Positions 43,494 through 51,404 of a DNA stretch of 64,000 nt are shown here, one piece after another. Numbering within the stretch: position 1 is the first letter of the stretch; each line of letters begins with the position of its first letter. Position numbers and translations under genes: made by a program. Under the pieces are notes generated by a model that was given only the letters and a program-made list of their open reading frames with translations, ran no database searches and was not told the origin of the DNA. Source of the stretch: Lysinibacillus sp. JNUCC-52 (GTDB taxonomy: Bacteria; Bacillota; Bacilli; Bacillales_A; Planococcaceae); assembly GCF_015999545.1 (NCBI RefSeq), contig NZ_CP065546.1, forward strand, positions 2,409,501-2,473,500, in the 5' to 3' direction.

Positions 43494-44200
43494 GCTTCCT
43501 CCTTCTTTTTAACAGTTAAACGTTCGATACGTTTTTCATAGTTTTCCCCGAGTAATACACGTTGCACAAAGACACCTGGTGTGTGGATATGATCTGGATC
43601 CAGTTCGCCCACTTCTACTATTTCTTCCACTTCCGCAATTGTAATTTTGCCTGACATCGCTGCTAACGGATTAAAATTACGCGATGTTTTTCGATAAATT
43701 AAATTGCCTAGCTTGTCTGCCTTCCATGCTTTGACAAGCGCAAAGTCTGCAACGATTCCTTCTTCTAAAATATATTCCTTACCATCAAAAACCTTGACCT
43801 CTTTACCTTCAGCAATTGGCGTTCCAACCCCAGTAGCTGTATAAAAGCCAGGAATACCTGCTCCACCTGCTCGCAAACGCTCTGCTAATGTTCCTTGTGG
43901 TGCAAGTTCGACTTCTAGCTCACCACTTAAAAATTGCTGTTCAAATATTTTATTTTCCCCTACATAGGAAGCGATCATTTTTTTTATTTGTTTATTTGCT
44001 AGTAATAATCCTAATCCCCAATTATCTACACCACAGTTATTACTAATTACGGTTAAATCCTTTGTTCCCTTTTGTTGTAACGCAGCAATAGCCTTTTCTG
44101 GAATACCACTTAAACCGAAACCCCCTACTGCTAACGTAGCGCCATCATTTATATCTGCAACGGCTTCCTCAAACGAATTCCATACTTTCCCGTCCACCAT
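43490..44200 (-). CDS. CoA-transferase subunit A (cluster 1)
   Basis: The 236-residue alpha subunit, with [20 protein letters not shown] and the [22 protein letters not shown] and [13 protein letters not shown] segments of the ScoA/AtoD family. It forms the heteromer with subunit B downstream (ATGA overlap). ATG 44200 follows AGGGGGTTTCAAT. The set is upstream of a terminator at 42807. The native acid is probably acetoacetate or a related short-chain acid, judged from the neighbouring AtoE permease; this is inference. Confidence 0.92.
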   Translation of the reverse strand: MVDGKVWNSFEEAVADINDGATLAVGGFGLSGIPEKAIAALQQKGTKDLTVISNNCGVDNWGLGLLLANKQIKKMIASYVGENKIFEQQFLSGELEVELAPQGTLAERLRAGGAGIPGFYTATGVGTPIAEGKEVKVFDGKEYILEEGIVADFALVKAWKADKLGNLIYRKTSRNFNPLAAMSGKITIAEVEEIVEVGELDPDHIHTPGVFVQRVLLGENYEKRIERLTVKKKEEA

Positions 44201-44317
44201 ATTGAAACCCCCTAAAATTGCTCGTTTATTAAAGAAAATTCTACCTCATTCCTGTTTTATAAGTAAAGGTATTAATTGGAATGGTATTTATGCTCATTTT
44301 GCATAAATCGACAGATA

Positions 44318-45199
44318 CTATTCTTTTTCCGTTCGAATAGTCTTTAATAATTGTTTTAATGCATAAGATTGATATGTATTTTTTTTCGTAATTACACCGA
44401 GACGCCACGGCATATAAAAATTTTTTAATGGGATGATTTTCACATTCCGATTCGTTTGCTTTGCTGCAATAGAGTATGGCAAAAGGGTCACGCCTAAATT
44501 CGAGGACACCAGCTCTACAATTAAATCCCATTGTGAACTTTTATACCCTATTATTGGTGTGAAGCCTGCACCTTTGCATGATTTAATAACATAATCATGC
44601 AATGAAAATTCCTCAGTAAAAATAATGAACGTTTCATTTTTTAGCTCTTGCAATAAAATCTGTTCTTGATTGGCTAATGGGTGTTGGTCATTAATAAAAA
44701 CAAAAAATTGATCTTCAACGAAAGATTGAACATTAAATTTCCGTTCGTCAGTCGGTAAAACTACGATGCCCATATCTACTTCTCCACTTTCTACTAAAGT
44801 ACCAACTAATTTTGCTCCACGCTCGACTAGCTCTAAATGAACATTTGGATATTGGTGATGAAACTTACGTGCAATTTCAGGGAAAAACAAAGTGCCAATG
44901 AGCGGAGGGATACCCAATTTAATAGATCCCGTTTTGATGTTTAATAAATCATCTAGCAATATGTGCAAATCATGGACAGAACGCATAATTTTTTGACCTT
45001 GTTGATAAACGATATTACCAGCATCCGTTAACTCTACATGTCTTGTAGAACGATTTAATAACTCAACATGAAGATTCTCTTCTAACTTTTTAATGCTCTT
45101 ACTTAATGAGGGCTGTGATACAAAGGTTTCACTTGCTGCTTTCGTAAAACTTCCATGTTCTACTACTGCCATAAACGCCTTTAAATCTCGTAACTCCAT
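44318..45199 (-). CDS. LysR-family regulator of cluster 1
   Basis: A 293-residue LysR protein with the N-terminal HTH (FMAVVEHGSFTKAASETFVSQPSLSKSIKKLE) and a substrate-binding domain starting SIKLGIPPLIGTLF, of the CidR/YwfK-CysL kind. It lies between the CoA-transferase genes and the divergent AtoE gene; two inverted repeats at 45325 and 45354 in the 306-bp divergent spacer are likely binding sites. It presumably activates the permease and perhaps the transferase genes in the presence of the acid. Confidence 0.9.
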   Translation of the reverse strand: MELRDLKAFMAVVEHGSFTKAASETFVSQPSLSKSIKKLEENLHVELLNRSTRHVELTDAGNIVYQQGQKIMRSVHDLHILLDDLLNIKTGSIKLGIPPLIGTLFFPEIARKFHHQYPNVHLELVERGAKLVGTLVESGEVDMGIVVLPTDERKFNVQSFVEDQFFVFINDQHPLANQEQILLQELKNETFIIFTEEFSLHDYVIKSCKGAGFTPIIGYKSSQWDLIVELVSSNLGVTLLPYSIAAKQTNRNVKIIPLKNFYMPWRLGVITKKNTYQSYALKQLLKTIRTEKE

Positions 45200-45324
45200 A
45201 TGAAAACTCCTTATTTATTCTAATTTGTTATGGAAAAATTCATTAAAGTACTAATTAGTTATAAATTCTCCTCATATTTTTTTAATCCTTCCTTGAAAGT
45301 AAAATACCTATAAATACAAGAATG

Positions 45325-45339
45325 ATAAGGTTTTCTTAT
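45325..45339. promoter_or_regulatory. LysR box candidate ATAAG-N5-CTTAT
   Basis: ATAAGGTTTTCTTAT is a 5-5-5 inverted repeat of the T-N11-A class between the divergent LysR and AtoE genes. Confidence 0.6.
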
Positions 45340-45353
45340 ATATAAAATAATAT

Positions 45354-45381
45354 TAATGTCTATTATTCTTGAGGGACATTA
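45354..45381. promoter_or_regulatory. Second inverted repeat TAATGTC-N14-GACATTA
   Basis: A 7-bp perfect inverted repeat with a 14-bp spacer, 15 bp from the first; could be the activation site near the AtoE promoter. Confidence 0.5.
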
Positions 45382-45505
45382 TATTTTTTCATTTCTATTT
45401 AACGTTTCATTATCTGTCATTAATTCCATTTTTCTCTTTATTTACCTTGTTCTCTATGTAATATTAGAAATAAGGGATGGATGAAATAGAAAGGGGATTA
45501 CTTAA

Positions 45506-46819
45506 TTGAAAACGTTAACACGAATATCAAATGCTATTATGGAAAAATATTTACCTGACCCATACATATTTGTCACTATACTCACAGTACTTGTGTTGTT
45601 ATTGGGAGTCACGTTAACAGATTCCTCACCATTAAATATGGTTACTTATTGGGGAGATGGCTTCTGGGGGTTGTTAGCTTTTACAATGCAAATGGTCATA
45701 GTTTTAGCTGCTGGTCATATTTTAGCGAATAGTCCAGTCTTTAAAAGAGGCTTATCGTCCGTTGCTAGTAAAATTAAAACCCCAAGTATGGCAATTATTA
45801 TAGTGACATTTGTTTCTTTAATTGCTTGCTGGATTAACTGGGGATTTGGGCTTGTAATTGGCGCACTTTTTGCAAAGGAAATTGCACGTCATGTAAAAAA
45901 AGTGGACTATCGTTTACTAATCGCAAGTGCTTATTCAGGATTTGTTATATGGCACGGTGGTTTAGCAGGCTCAGTACCACTATCTATTGCAACAGATGGA
46001 CATCCATTTGCAAATATTATGGGTGTTATACCAACAAACGTTACACTTTTCTCATCGTATAATCTATTTATTGTAATCGTCATCATACTAACACTTCCAT
46101 TTTTTAATCGTTGGATGATGCCAAAAGAAGAAGATGTAGTTGAAGTTGAACCATCTTTATTAAAAGAGGAAAAAATAGAGCTACCTAAGGCAGATAACCA
46201 TTTTGCAAGTCGTTCAGAGCGTAGTTATGTCTTAACAATCTTAATCGGACTTATTGGTGTTATTTATTTAATACATCATTTCATAACGAAAGGATTTGTA
46301 TTAGATTTAAATGTTGTAAATACTATTTTCATTGTGCTCGGTATCATTTTCCACGGCACACCGCAACGCTTTCTAGCGGCAGCGCAAGATGCTATTAAAA
46401 CTACGACAGGTATTGTTTTTCAATTTCCATTTTACGCTGGAATTATGGGGATGATGACCGCTTCTGGCTTAGCTGCTGTATTTTCTGAGTGGTTTGTTAA
46501 CATCTCTAATGGCCATACATTCTATTTATTTACATTTTACTCTGCAGGCCTTGTAAACTTTTTTGTGCCATCTGGTGGTGGCCAATGGACAGTTCAAGCA
46601 CCAATTATGTTGGATGCAGCAACTAAATTAGGCGCTGATTATGCTAAAACTGCTATGGCTATTGCTTGGGGAGATGCTTGGACGAATATGATTCAACCAT
46701 TTTGGGCTCTACCTGCTCTTGCAATTGCTGGCTTAAAAGCAAAGGATATTATGGGCTTCTGTTTATTTATCCTTCTCTTTACAGGAGTTATCATCAGTAT
46801 TGGGTTATACTTCTTCTAA
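45506..46819 (+). CDS. AtoE-family short-chain fatty acid/acetoacetate permease (copy 1)
   Basis: A 437-residue, 11-12 helix transporter of the AtoE (short-chain fatty acid) family: MEKYLPDPYIFVTILTVLV near the N-terminus, GFGLVIGALFAKEIARHV, and FFVPSGGGQWTVQAPIM near residue 350 with the substrate-site Gly/Ser cluster. It probably imports acetoacetate or butyrate for the CoA-transferase. TTG 45506 follows AAAGGGGAT. A paralogue lies at 57789. A terminator at 46835 ends the transcript. Confidence 0.9.
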   Translation: MKTLTRISNAIMEKYLPDPYIFVTILTVLVLLLGVTLTDSSPLNMVTYWGDGFWGLLAFTMQMVIVLAAGHILANSPVFKRGLSSVASKIKTPSMAIIIVTFVSLIACWINWGFGLVIGALFAKEIARHVKKVDYRLLIASAYSGFVIWHGGLAGSVPLSIATDGHPFANIMGVIPTNVTLFSSYNLFIVIVIILTLPFFNRWMMPKEEDVVEVEPSLLKEEKIELPKADNHFASRSERSYVLTILIGLIGVIYLIHHFITKGFVLDLNVVNTIFIVLGIIFHGTPQRFLAAAQDAIKTTTGIVFQFPFYAGIMGMMTASGLAAVFSEWFVNISNGHTFYLFTFYSAGLVNFFVPSGGGQWTVQAPIMLDAATKLGADYAKTAMAIAWGDAWTNMIQPFWALPALAIAGLKAKDIMGFCLFILLFTGVIISIGLYFF

Positions 46820-46834
46820 TAAAGATAGCCTTTT

Positions 46835-46879
46835 AGAACCTCATATTGAACGTTTTTAACGTTCTTGTGGGGTTTTTTG
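46835..46879 (+). terminator. Terminator of AtoE copy 1
   Basis: GAACCTCA..GAACG and CGTTC..TGGGGTT arms followed by TTTTTTGT. Confidence 0.8.
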
Positions 46880-47069
46880 TTTATTTCAAAGACTAAGTAA
46901 TGGTAAATTTCCGCAAATGTCGATATATTTGACTAGTTGGGCGTTTTTGAGGCTTTAGCATACTATAAATACATAAGTATTTTGTCGCGATTTTATAAAA
47001 GTTAGGAGATAGTAGCTATAACTCTGGTCGCCAATGTTCTATTAAATAATATTAAAAGGGATTTTGCGG

Positions 47070-47216
47070 ATGCTAATTTATTTCATTATTTTTTGTGCCA
47101 TTATTTTAGGGGGATTCTTTTTAAAAAGAATGTTTCAAATTAAAAAAGACCGTCTAGAAAAGAAAAAAATTATGGAGGAACGATTAAAAAAGCTTATTTT
47201 TACGAATTCTAAGTAA
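47070..47216 (+). CDS. Small single-pass membrane protein, 48 aa
   Basis: An overlooked gene: ATG 47070 follows AAAGGG by 10 nt. The peptide has one membrane helix (residues 2-18, FIIFCAIILGGFFL) followed by a strongly basic, charged tail (KKDRLEKKKIMEERLKK), an N-out/C-in arrangement common for small regulatory membrane proteins in Bacillaceae. I do not recognise it. The surrounding gaps (46880-47069, 47217-47468) hold no other gene. Moderately sure it is real. Confidence 0.55.
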   Translation: MLIYFIIFCAIILGGFFLKRMFQIKKDRLEKKKIMEERLKKLIFTNSK

Positions 47217-47468
47217 CTATTAAATAAATTTCTATACATCAATACATATGTGGAATCTAACGTTAAAACAACACTTGTGCTAGTCTTTATTCTAATTCTA
47301 GCCCAACTACATAAGCGAAAAAAGTGACAACAAACTATGCTTTTTATTTCAAATCTTTTTAGTTTAGTGGTAAACTATCTATTGTCAATTAAATGAAGTA
47401 GTAATGAGTATGATTTGTGTTTAACTGTCAATACTCAGTTTATCACTCACACTAGGAGGAATTTTATT

Positions 47469-48275
47469 ATGAAACGTGTTGAAAATAAAGTAGCACTTGT
47501 TACTGGCGGAGCGTCAGGTATCGGTTTATCTGCAGCAACTTTATTAGCTAAAGAAGGAGCTAAAGTTGTTATTGCTGACTATAATCTTGACGGTGCAAAA
47601 GAAATTGCTGATGTATTAGTAAAAGAAGGTTATGAAGCAGCTGCAGTATTTTTAGATGCTGGTGATGCTGATTCAATCAAAGCAGCAGTAGAATTCACTG
47701 TTGAGAAATTCGGTTCTTTAACAGTATTATTTAACAATGTTGGTTCAACAAACTTACAAAAAGATTTAGATGTTGTGAATATGGATTTAGAAGAGTTCGA
47801 TCGTCTAGTTAACATCAACTTAAAATCAGTATTACTAGGTAGCCGTTTCGCTATTCCACATATGCAAAAAGCTGGTGGTGGTTCTATCATTAACACTGCT
47901 TCTATGGGTGGATTTGCAAGTGACCAAATCCGTACAGCTTACGGTACAACTAAAGCTGGCGTAGTTCACTTAACTAAATACATTGCTACTCAATACGGTA
48001 AAGATAAAATCCGTTGTAACGCTATCGCTCCAGGATTAATTTTAACTCCTGCTGCTAAAAACAGTTTACCAAAAGAATTACTAGAAATTTTCACAAAATA
48101 CAATGCCCTACCATACAATGGTGAAGCAGATGATATCGGTTACGCAGTAGTGTACTTAGCTTCTGATGAATCTAAATTCATGACTGGTCAAACTCTTCAA
48201 ATTGAAGGTGGCCATTATATTGCTAACCCAACAATTGCAGATACAAATGTTTGGGCTGCAAACCAACAAAAATAA
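47469..48275 (+). CDS. Short-chain dehydrogenase/reductase (SDR), highly expressed type
   Basis: A 268-residue SDR: NAD loop TGGASGIGLSAA, strand-2 acidic Asp in VIADYN indicating NAD preference, NNVGS, active-site Ser in INTASMGG, and catalytic Tyr/Lys YGTTKAGV. C-terminal GGHYIANPTIADT is typical of cyclopentanol/levodione-type dehydrogenases. The codon usage looks optimised (many abundant-tRNA codons), and a strong AGGAGGAATTTT site precedes ATG 47469. It is monocistronic with a terminator at 48359. Confidence 0.88.
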   Translation: MKRVENKVALVTGGASGIGLSAATLLAKEGAKVVIADYNLDGAKEIADVLVKEGYEAAAVFLDAGDADSIKAAVEFTVEKFGSLTVLFNNVGSTNLQKDLDVVNMDLEEFDRLVNINLKSVLLGSRFAIPHMQKAGGGSIINTASMGGFASDQIRTAYGTTKAGVVHLTKYIATQYGKDKIRCNAIAPGLILTPAAKNSLPKELLEIFTKYNALPYNGEADDIGYAVVYLASDESKFMTGQTLQIEGGHYIANPTIADTNVWAANQQK

Positions 48276-48358
48276 TAACCTTTTGACCTGATTGAAGTTG
48301 AACTTACGATCAGTGTAAAATGTGTTGAGATTCCGAGGCTTATATTTTCGGTATCTCT

Positions 48359-48408
48359 GGCTGTAGATAAACTCCAAAGAAATTTGGAATTGTCTACAGC
48401 CTTTTTTT
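48359..48408 (+). terminator. CTGTAGA-type terminator hairpin
   Basis: GGCTGTAGA-AAACTCCAAA and TTTGGAATT-TCTACAGCC arms followed by TTTTTTT. A closely related hairpin (GACTGTAGACAAACTCG) occurs at 53213. Confidence 0.85.
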
Positions 48409-48411
48409 AAT

Positions 48412-48840
48412 AAATTGTTTGAGTGGCTGACAATCGCATAGGTATGCACCTAACATCATATCAGCTTCTTAAAGCGTAAAAATCCACTTCGCTTTCCGAG
48501 GGCACATCGTAAGCCGCAACCCTCGCTGTCGCGCGGTTTGTTGCGTCTTACTATGCGTGCGTTCCTGCAGGAGTCTTCGTGGATTTTCCCTTTGTAGTTT
48601 TAGAATGCATAGAAAATTGTTTGAGTGCCTGACACATTGCAAAAATACCTAGCATAATACTGGCTCCTAAATCAATAATCCACTTCGCTTTCCGCGGGCA
48701 CGTTGTAGGCCGCAACCCTCGCTGTCGTGCGGTTTGTTGCGGCTTACTATGCGTGCGTTCCCGCAGGAGTCTTCGTGGATTTTCCCTTTGTAGTTTTAGA
48801 ATGCATAGGAAATTGTTTGAGTGCCTGACACCTATGCTAG
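48412..48840. repeat. Two 196-bp direct copies of palindrome plus GTGCCTGACAC motif
   Basis: Palindromes with AATCCAC/GTGGATT outer arms lie at 48478-48588 and 48675-48784; each is followed by TTTGTAGTTTTAGAATGCAT and AATTGTTTGAGTGCCTGACA (48615, 48811). Offsets are exactly 196 bp. A third, older motif copy (48413, GTGGCTGACA) lies directly after the SDR terminator. No gene is present in 48276-48843. Confidence 0.9.
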
Positions 48841-48843
48841 CAC

Positions 48844-49479
48844 CTATGCTTTTTCTAATGCTAATTTAATGCCAAAGCCAATTAGAACCGTTCCTGTTAG
48901 GCCTTCGATTACTGCCTTTGTCATAGGTTTTTTCATAAAAGTACTAATTTTATCTAATAAATATACATAGAAGATGAACCATAGTGCAGTCAAGGCGGTA
49001 TAAATAAGCCCCATTAGTAGAAATGGGAAAAATGTGCTGTTTGAGCCATCTACAAATTGCGGTAAGAACGTTAAAAAAAATACGGCTACCTTTGGATTTG
49101 TAACATTCGTTAAGAAACCTTGCTTAAAGCATGATTGATGCCCATATTTATTATCAATTTGAGTGTCATCATTTACGACTGGAGACTGCGTGCGAATGGT
49201 CTTTAAAGTCCATAATGTTTTTACACCTAAATAGCATAAATACACCGCTCCTACGTATTTTAAAATAGCAAATATATAGGCTGACTTTACAATAATTGCA
49301 GAGAGTCCAATAACCGCTGCTAGTGTATGAATTAATAAACCGCAACATGAGCCAAGTATTGTTTGTAACCCACCCTTTTTATTAACTGTTAAAGTATTTT
49401 TTGTTGCAATAGCAGTATCAGGTCCAGGTAAAATTATTAATAAAATACACATCAATAAAAACATCGGAAAATTTTCCAT
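48844..49479 (-). CDS. LysE-family amino acid exporter
   Basis: A 211-residue, six-helix LysE/RhtB family exporter: FPMFLLMCILLIILPGPDTAIATKNT near the N-terminus, GSCCGLLIHTLAAVIGLSAI, and FLTNVTNPKVAVFFLTFLPQF near residue 120. It exports amino acids or related metabolites by proton exchange. I take ATG 49479 because GGAGGGAG precedes it by 6 nt; upstream in-frame codons to 49587 lack a site and overlap the divergent promoter region. Confidence 0.9.
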   Translation of the reverse strand: MENFPMFLLMCILLIILPGPDTAIATKNTLTVNKKGGLQTILGSCCGLLIHTLAAVIGLSAIIVKSAYIFAILKYVGAVYLCYLGVKTLWTLKTIRTQSPVVNDDTQIDNKYGHQSCFKQGFLTNVTNPKVAVFFLTFLPQFVDGSNSTFFPFLLMGLIYTALTALWFIFYVYLLDKISTFMKKPMTKAVIEGLTGTVLIGFGIKLALEKA

Positions 49480-49580
49480 GCTACTCCCTCCTATCCGTCT
49501 GAAAATTATAAAAATAATTCTACCATACGTTACCTCCTCGAAAAAGAGACCACTTAAAAATTTTTCCATCTCCTTTATGA

Positions 49581-49610
49581 TTGACATATAACCATAAGGT
49601 GTTATATATT
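49581..49610 (+). promoter_or_regulatory. Promoter of the AHSA1/ArsR pair
   Basis: TTGACA (49581-49586), 18 bp, TATATT (49605-49610). The whole spacer is the left arm of the operator palindrome. Confidence 0.75.
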
Positions 49611-49630
49611 CATAACACCTTATGGTTATA
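49587..49630. promoter_or_regulatory. 44-bp perfect inverted repeat operator
   Basis: Two perfect 19-bp arms, TATAACCATAAGGTGTTAT (49587-49605) and its complement (49612-49630), around ATATTC. It covers the -10 element and transcription start of the following genes, and ends 27 bp before the ATG. Probable site of the co-encoded ArsR-like repressor. Confidence 0.85.
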
Positions 49631-49656
49631 TTTTTTTATAAAAAGGAGACTATACA

Positions 49657-50082
49657 ATGTCAGAGCAACTACAAAATATCGTTAAAACTGTTACACTAAA
49701 TGCGCCTATCGAGAAGGCGTGGGAAACAGTTACAAATGCCGAAAAACTTGGCTCTTGGTTTATGCCAAATGATTTTAAACCTGTGGAAGGACATGAATTT
49801 ACACTACAATCTCCATTTGGTCCATCCCCATGTAAAGTAGAAAAAGTAGATGCACCTCATTTTGTGCGTTTCGCATGGGATACTGATGGCTGGTTTGTCA
49901 CATTCGAGTTAAAGCAAGTTGGAGAGCAAACAGAATTTACATTAACGCATGGCGGCTGGAAAGAAGCATCTCATATTATTCCAAAAGCTAACATGTCAGC
50001 GGAAGCTGTTCGTCAAAATATGGATGGTGGCTGGACAATGCTTGTTGGTAAAAAGCTAAAAGAGATTGCAGAAACAAAATGA
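49657..50082 (+). CDS. AHSA1/SRPBCC-family protein
   Basis: A 141-residue START-like (SRPBCC, AHSA1) protein, with NIVKTVTLNAPIEKAWETVT and EKLGSWFMPNDF at the N-terminus and a final GGWTMLVGKKLKEIAE helix lining the ligand cavity. Such proteins commonly pair with an ArsR regulator and bind or modify a hydrophobic compound. The following regulator overlaps by 4 nt (ATGA). ATG 49657 follows AAAAAGGAGAC. Confidence 0.85.
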   Translation: MSEQLQNIVKTVTLNAPIEKAWETVTNAEKLGSWFMPNDFKPVEGHEFTLQSPFGPSPCKVEKVDAPHFVRFAWDTDGWFVTFELKQVGEQTEFTLTHGGWKEASHIIPKANMSAEAVRQNMDGGWTMLVGKKLKEIAETK

Positions 50083-50399
50083 CACAGCTCGCACAACAGT
50101 ATGATGTTTTTCAAGCAATCGCTGATCCAACAAGACGTCATGTACTTCAACTGCTAGCCGAAAGCGATAAACCAATAGCTCTTCTTTCAGAACATTTTAC
50201 GATTAGCAGAACTGCTGTCGTCAAACATCTACACGTATTGGAGCAAGCTAAGCTAGTATCCGCCCAAAAAAAGGGTCGAGAAAAAATTTACACGTTACAC
50301 ATTGAACGCTTAAAAGAAATTGAAGATTGGTTACAATACTTTCATTTATTTTGGGATAATAAACTGGCACAATTACAAACGATGGTCGAAAACGATTAA
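50079..50399 (+). CDS. ArsR-family repressor of the AHSA1 gene
   Basis: A 106-residue ArsR-type winged helix: FQAIADPTRRHVLQLLAE and the recognition helix region LLSEHFTISRTAVVKHLHVLEQAKLV, then GREKIYTLH. It lacks the metal-binding Cys box, so it is a non-metal member of the ArsR group that usually accompanies AHSA1 proteins. It very likely binds the 44-bp inverted repeat 27 bp upstream of the operon. Its start overlaps the AHSA1 stop. Confidence 0.88.
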   Translation: MTQLAQQYDVFQAIADPTRRHVLQLLAESDKPIALLSEHFTISRTAVVKHLHVLEQAKLVSAQKKGREKIYTLHIERLKEIEDWLQYFHLFWDNKLAQLQTMVEND

Positions 50400-50427
50400 C
50401 CTAGTTTTTATGGCAGGAAAAATAAAC

Positions 50428-50470
50428 AAGCCACAACAATATGCATATGCAATCGTTGCGGCTTTCTTTT
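50428..50470. terminator. Bidirectional terminator
   Basis: AAGCCACAAC and GTTGCGGCTT arms around a TATGCATATGCA inner stem; T run on the right. Confidence 0.8.
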
Positions 50471-51248
50471 ATCTCATATAAAATAATCCACCATTTACAA
50501 TTTCGATTTTAATTTTTGCATCGTATTGTTCTTCTAATGCTTTTCTCTCTATTTCATAACACTCTGGCTTTTCTTCCACATCTTCATAAAAGAAGTCTAA
50601 CACGCGTTGATCCCGTTGCCATCTTTTTTTAGCCTGTTCAGCCCATGTATGATCATCTTGTTGAATAATTGCATCGATCGCTTCATCCAAACGTTGAAGC
50701 CCACGTAAAGGCTTAATTATATATTGTACATAAAAAGCATTTTCCGACTGCTTAATATCCCACTCAAAATGATTTATTGTTTCATGGAAATGATCATTTA
50801 TTGTACCTGTCAGTAAGTTAATACCAAAAGAATACAGCATTTCTTTTGTTCGGTCACAACAATACGACACTTTATAATTTACACCAAGCCAAGGAGTAAG
50901 CATGACTTGCCCTATACTCGCATCTACTTTTTGAAACATTTGGACATATGCTCCTAGCTCTCTCGTAGCTTGAAACAATTGATTGAGCCTTGGAGAACCA
51001 AAATGGACGACTTCCCCGATTATTTTTTCTGACAATGCACTTTGATCTGTAATAAAGGTAACTTGTGCAGGGTTAGGTTCGCTATTTGTCGCTTCTACGT
51101 ATTGCCAGTAAAAAGGGCGATTCATAATTCTTTTATCAACAGCAATCGTTAATTGTACTGTTAAGTAATGGTCACTCTCCCATACCATTTCGCATTCATT
51201 TTCTAAAAAAAATTGTCGTAAATAACTGTGAACCTGTTGTGGATACAT
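50469..51248 (-). CDS. yqhG: YqhG-family protein
   Basis: The 259-residue protein matches Bacillus subtilis YqhG: it begins MYPQQVHSYLRQFFLENEC and has the conserved FGSPRLNQLFQATRE and TPWLGVNYKVSYCCDRTKE segments. Function is unknown. In Bacillus it is encoded downstream of the SNF2 helicase YqhH, the same order as here, with a 156-bp spacer at 51249-51404 holding no clear gene. ATG 51248 follows AAGGGGAGAGGGG. Confidence 0.85.
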   Translation of the reverse strand: MYPQQVHSYLRQFFLENECEMVWESDHYLTVQLTIAVDKRIMNRPFYWQYVEATNSEPNPAQVTFITDQSALSEKIIGEVVHFGSPRLNQLFQATRELGAYVQMFQKVDASIGQVMLTPWLGVNYKVSYCCDRTKEMLYSFGINLLTGTINDHFHETINHFEWDIKQSENAFYVQYIIKPLRGLQRLDEAIDAIIQQDDHTWAEQAKKRWQRDQRVLDFFYEDVEEKPECYEIERKALEEQYDAKIKIEIVNGGLFYMR

Positions 51249-51404
51249 GCCCCTCTCCCCTTACAAATCAATTACGGCTTGGAATATTGCGTTTAGATTT
51301 GTCAGTCTGCTCGAAAAGCTCCTCTTCAAATCTGCGACATATGCCAATGCCTTTTTTATTAAGAATAGCAATCCTCACTACAAGAAAACTTCTATAAATG
51401 CGGG

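Noticed and set aside
51271-51404. Frameshifted C-terminal extension of YqhH
   Set aside because: A short open frame exists after the AAAAAA run, but it would need a two-base shift and does not resemble the end of YqhH proteins I know.
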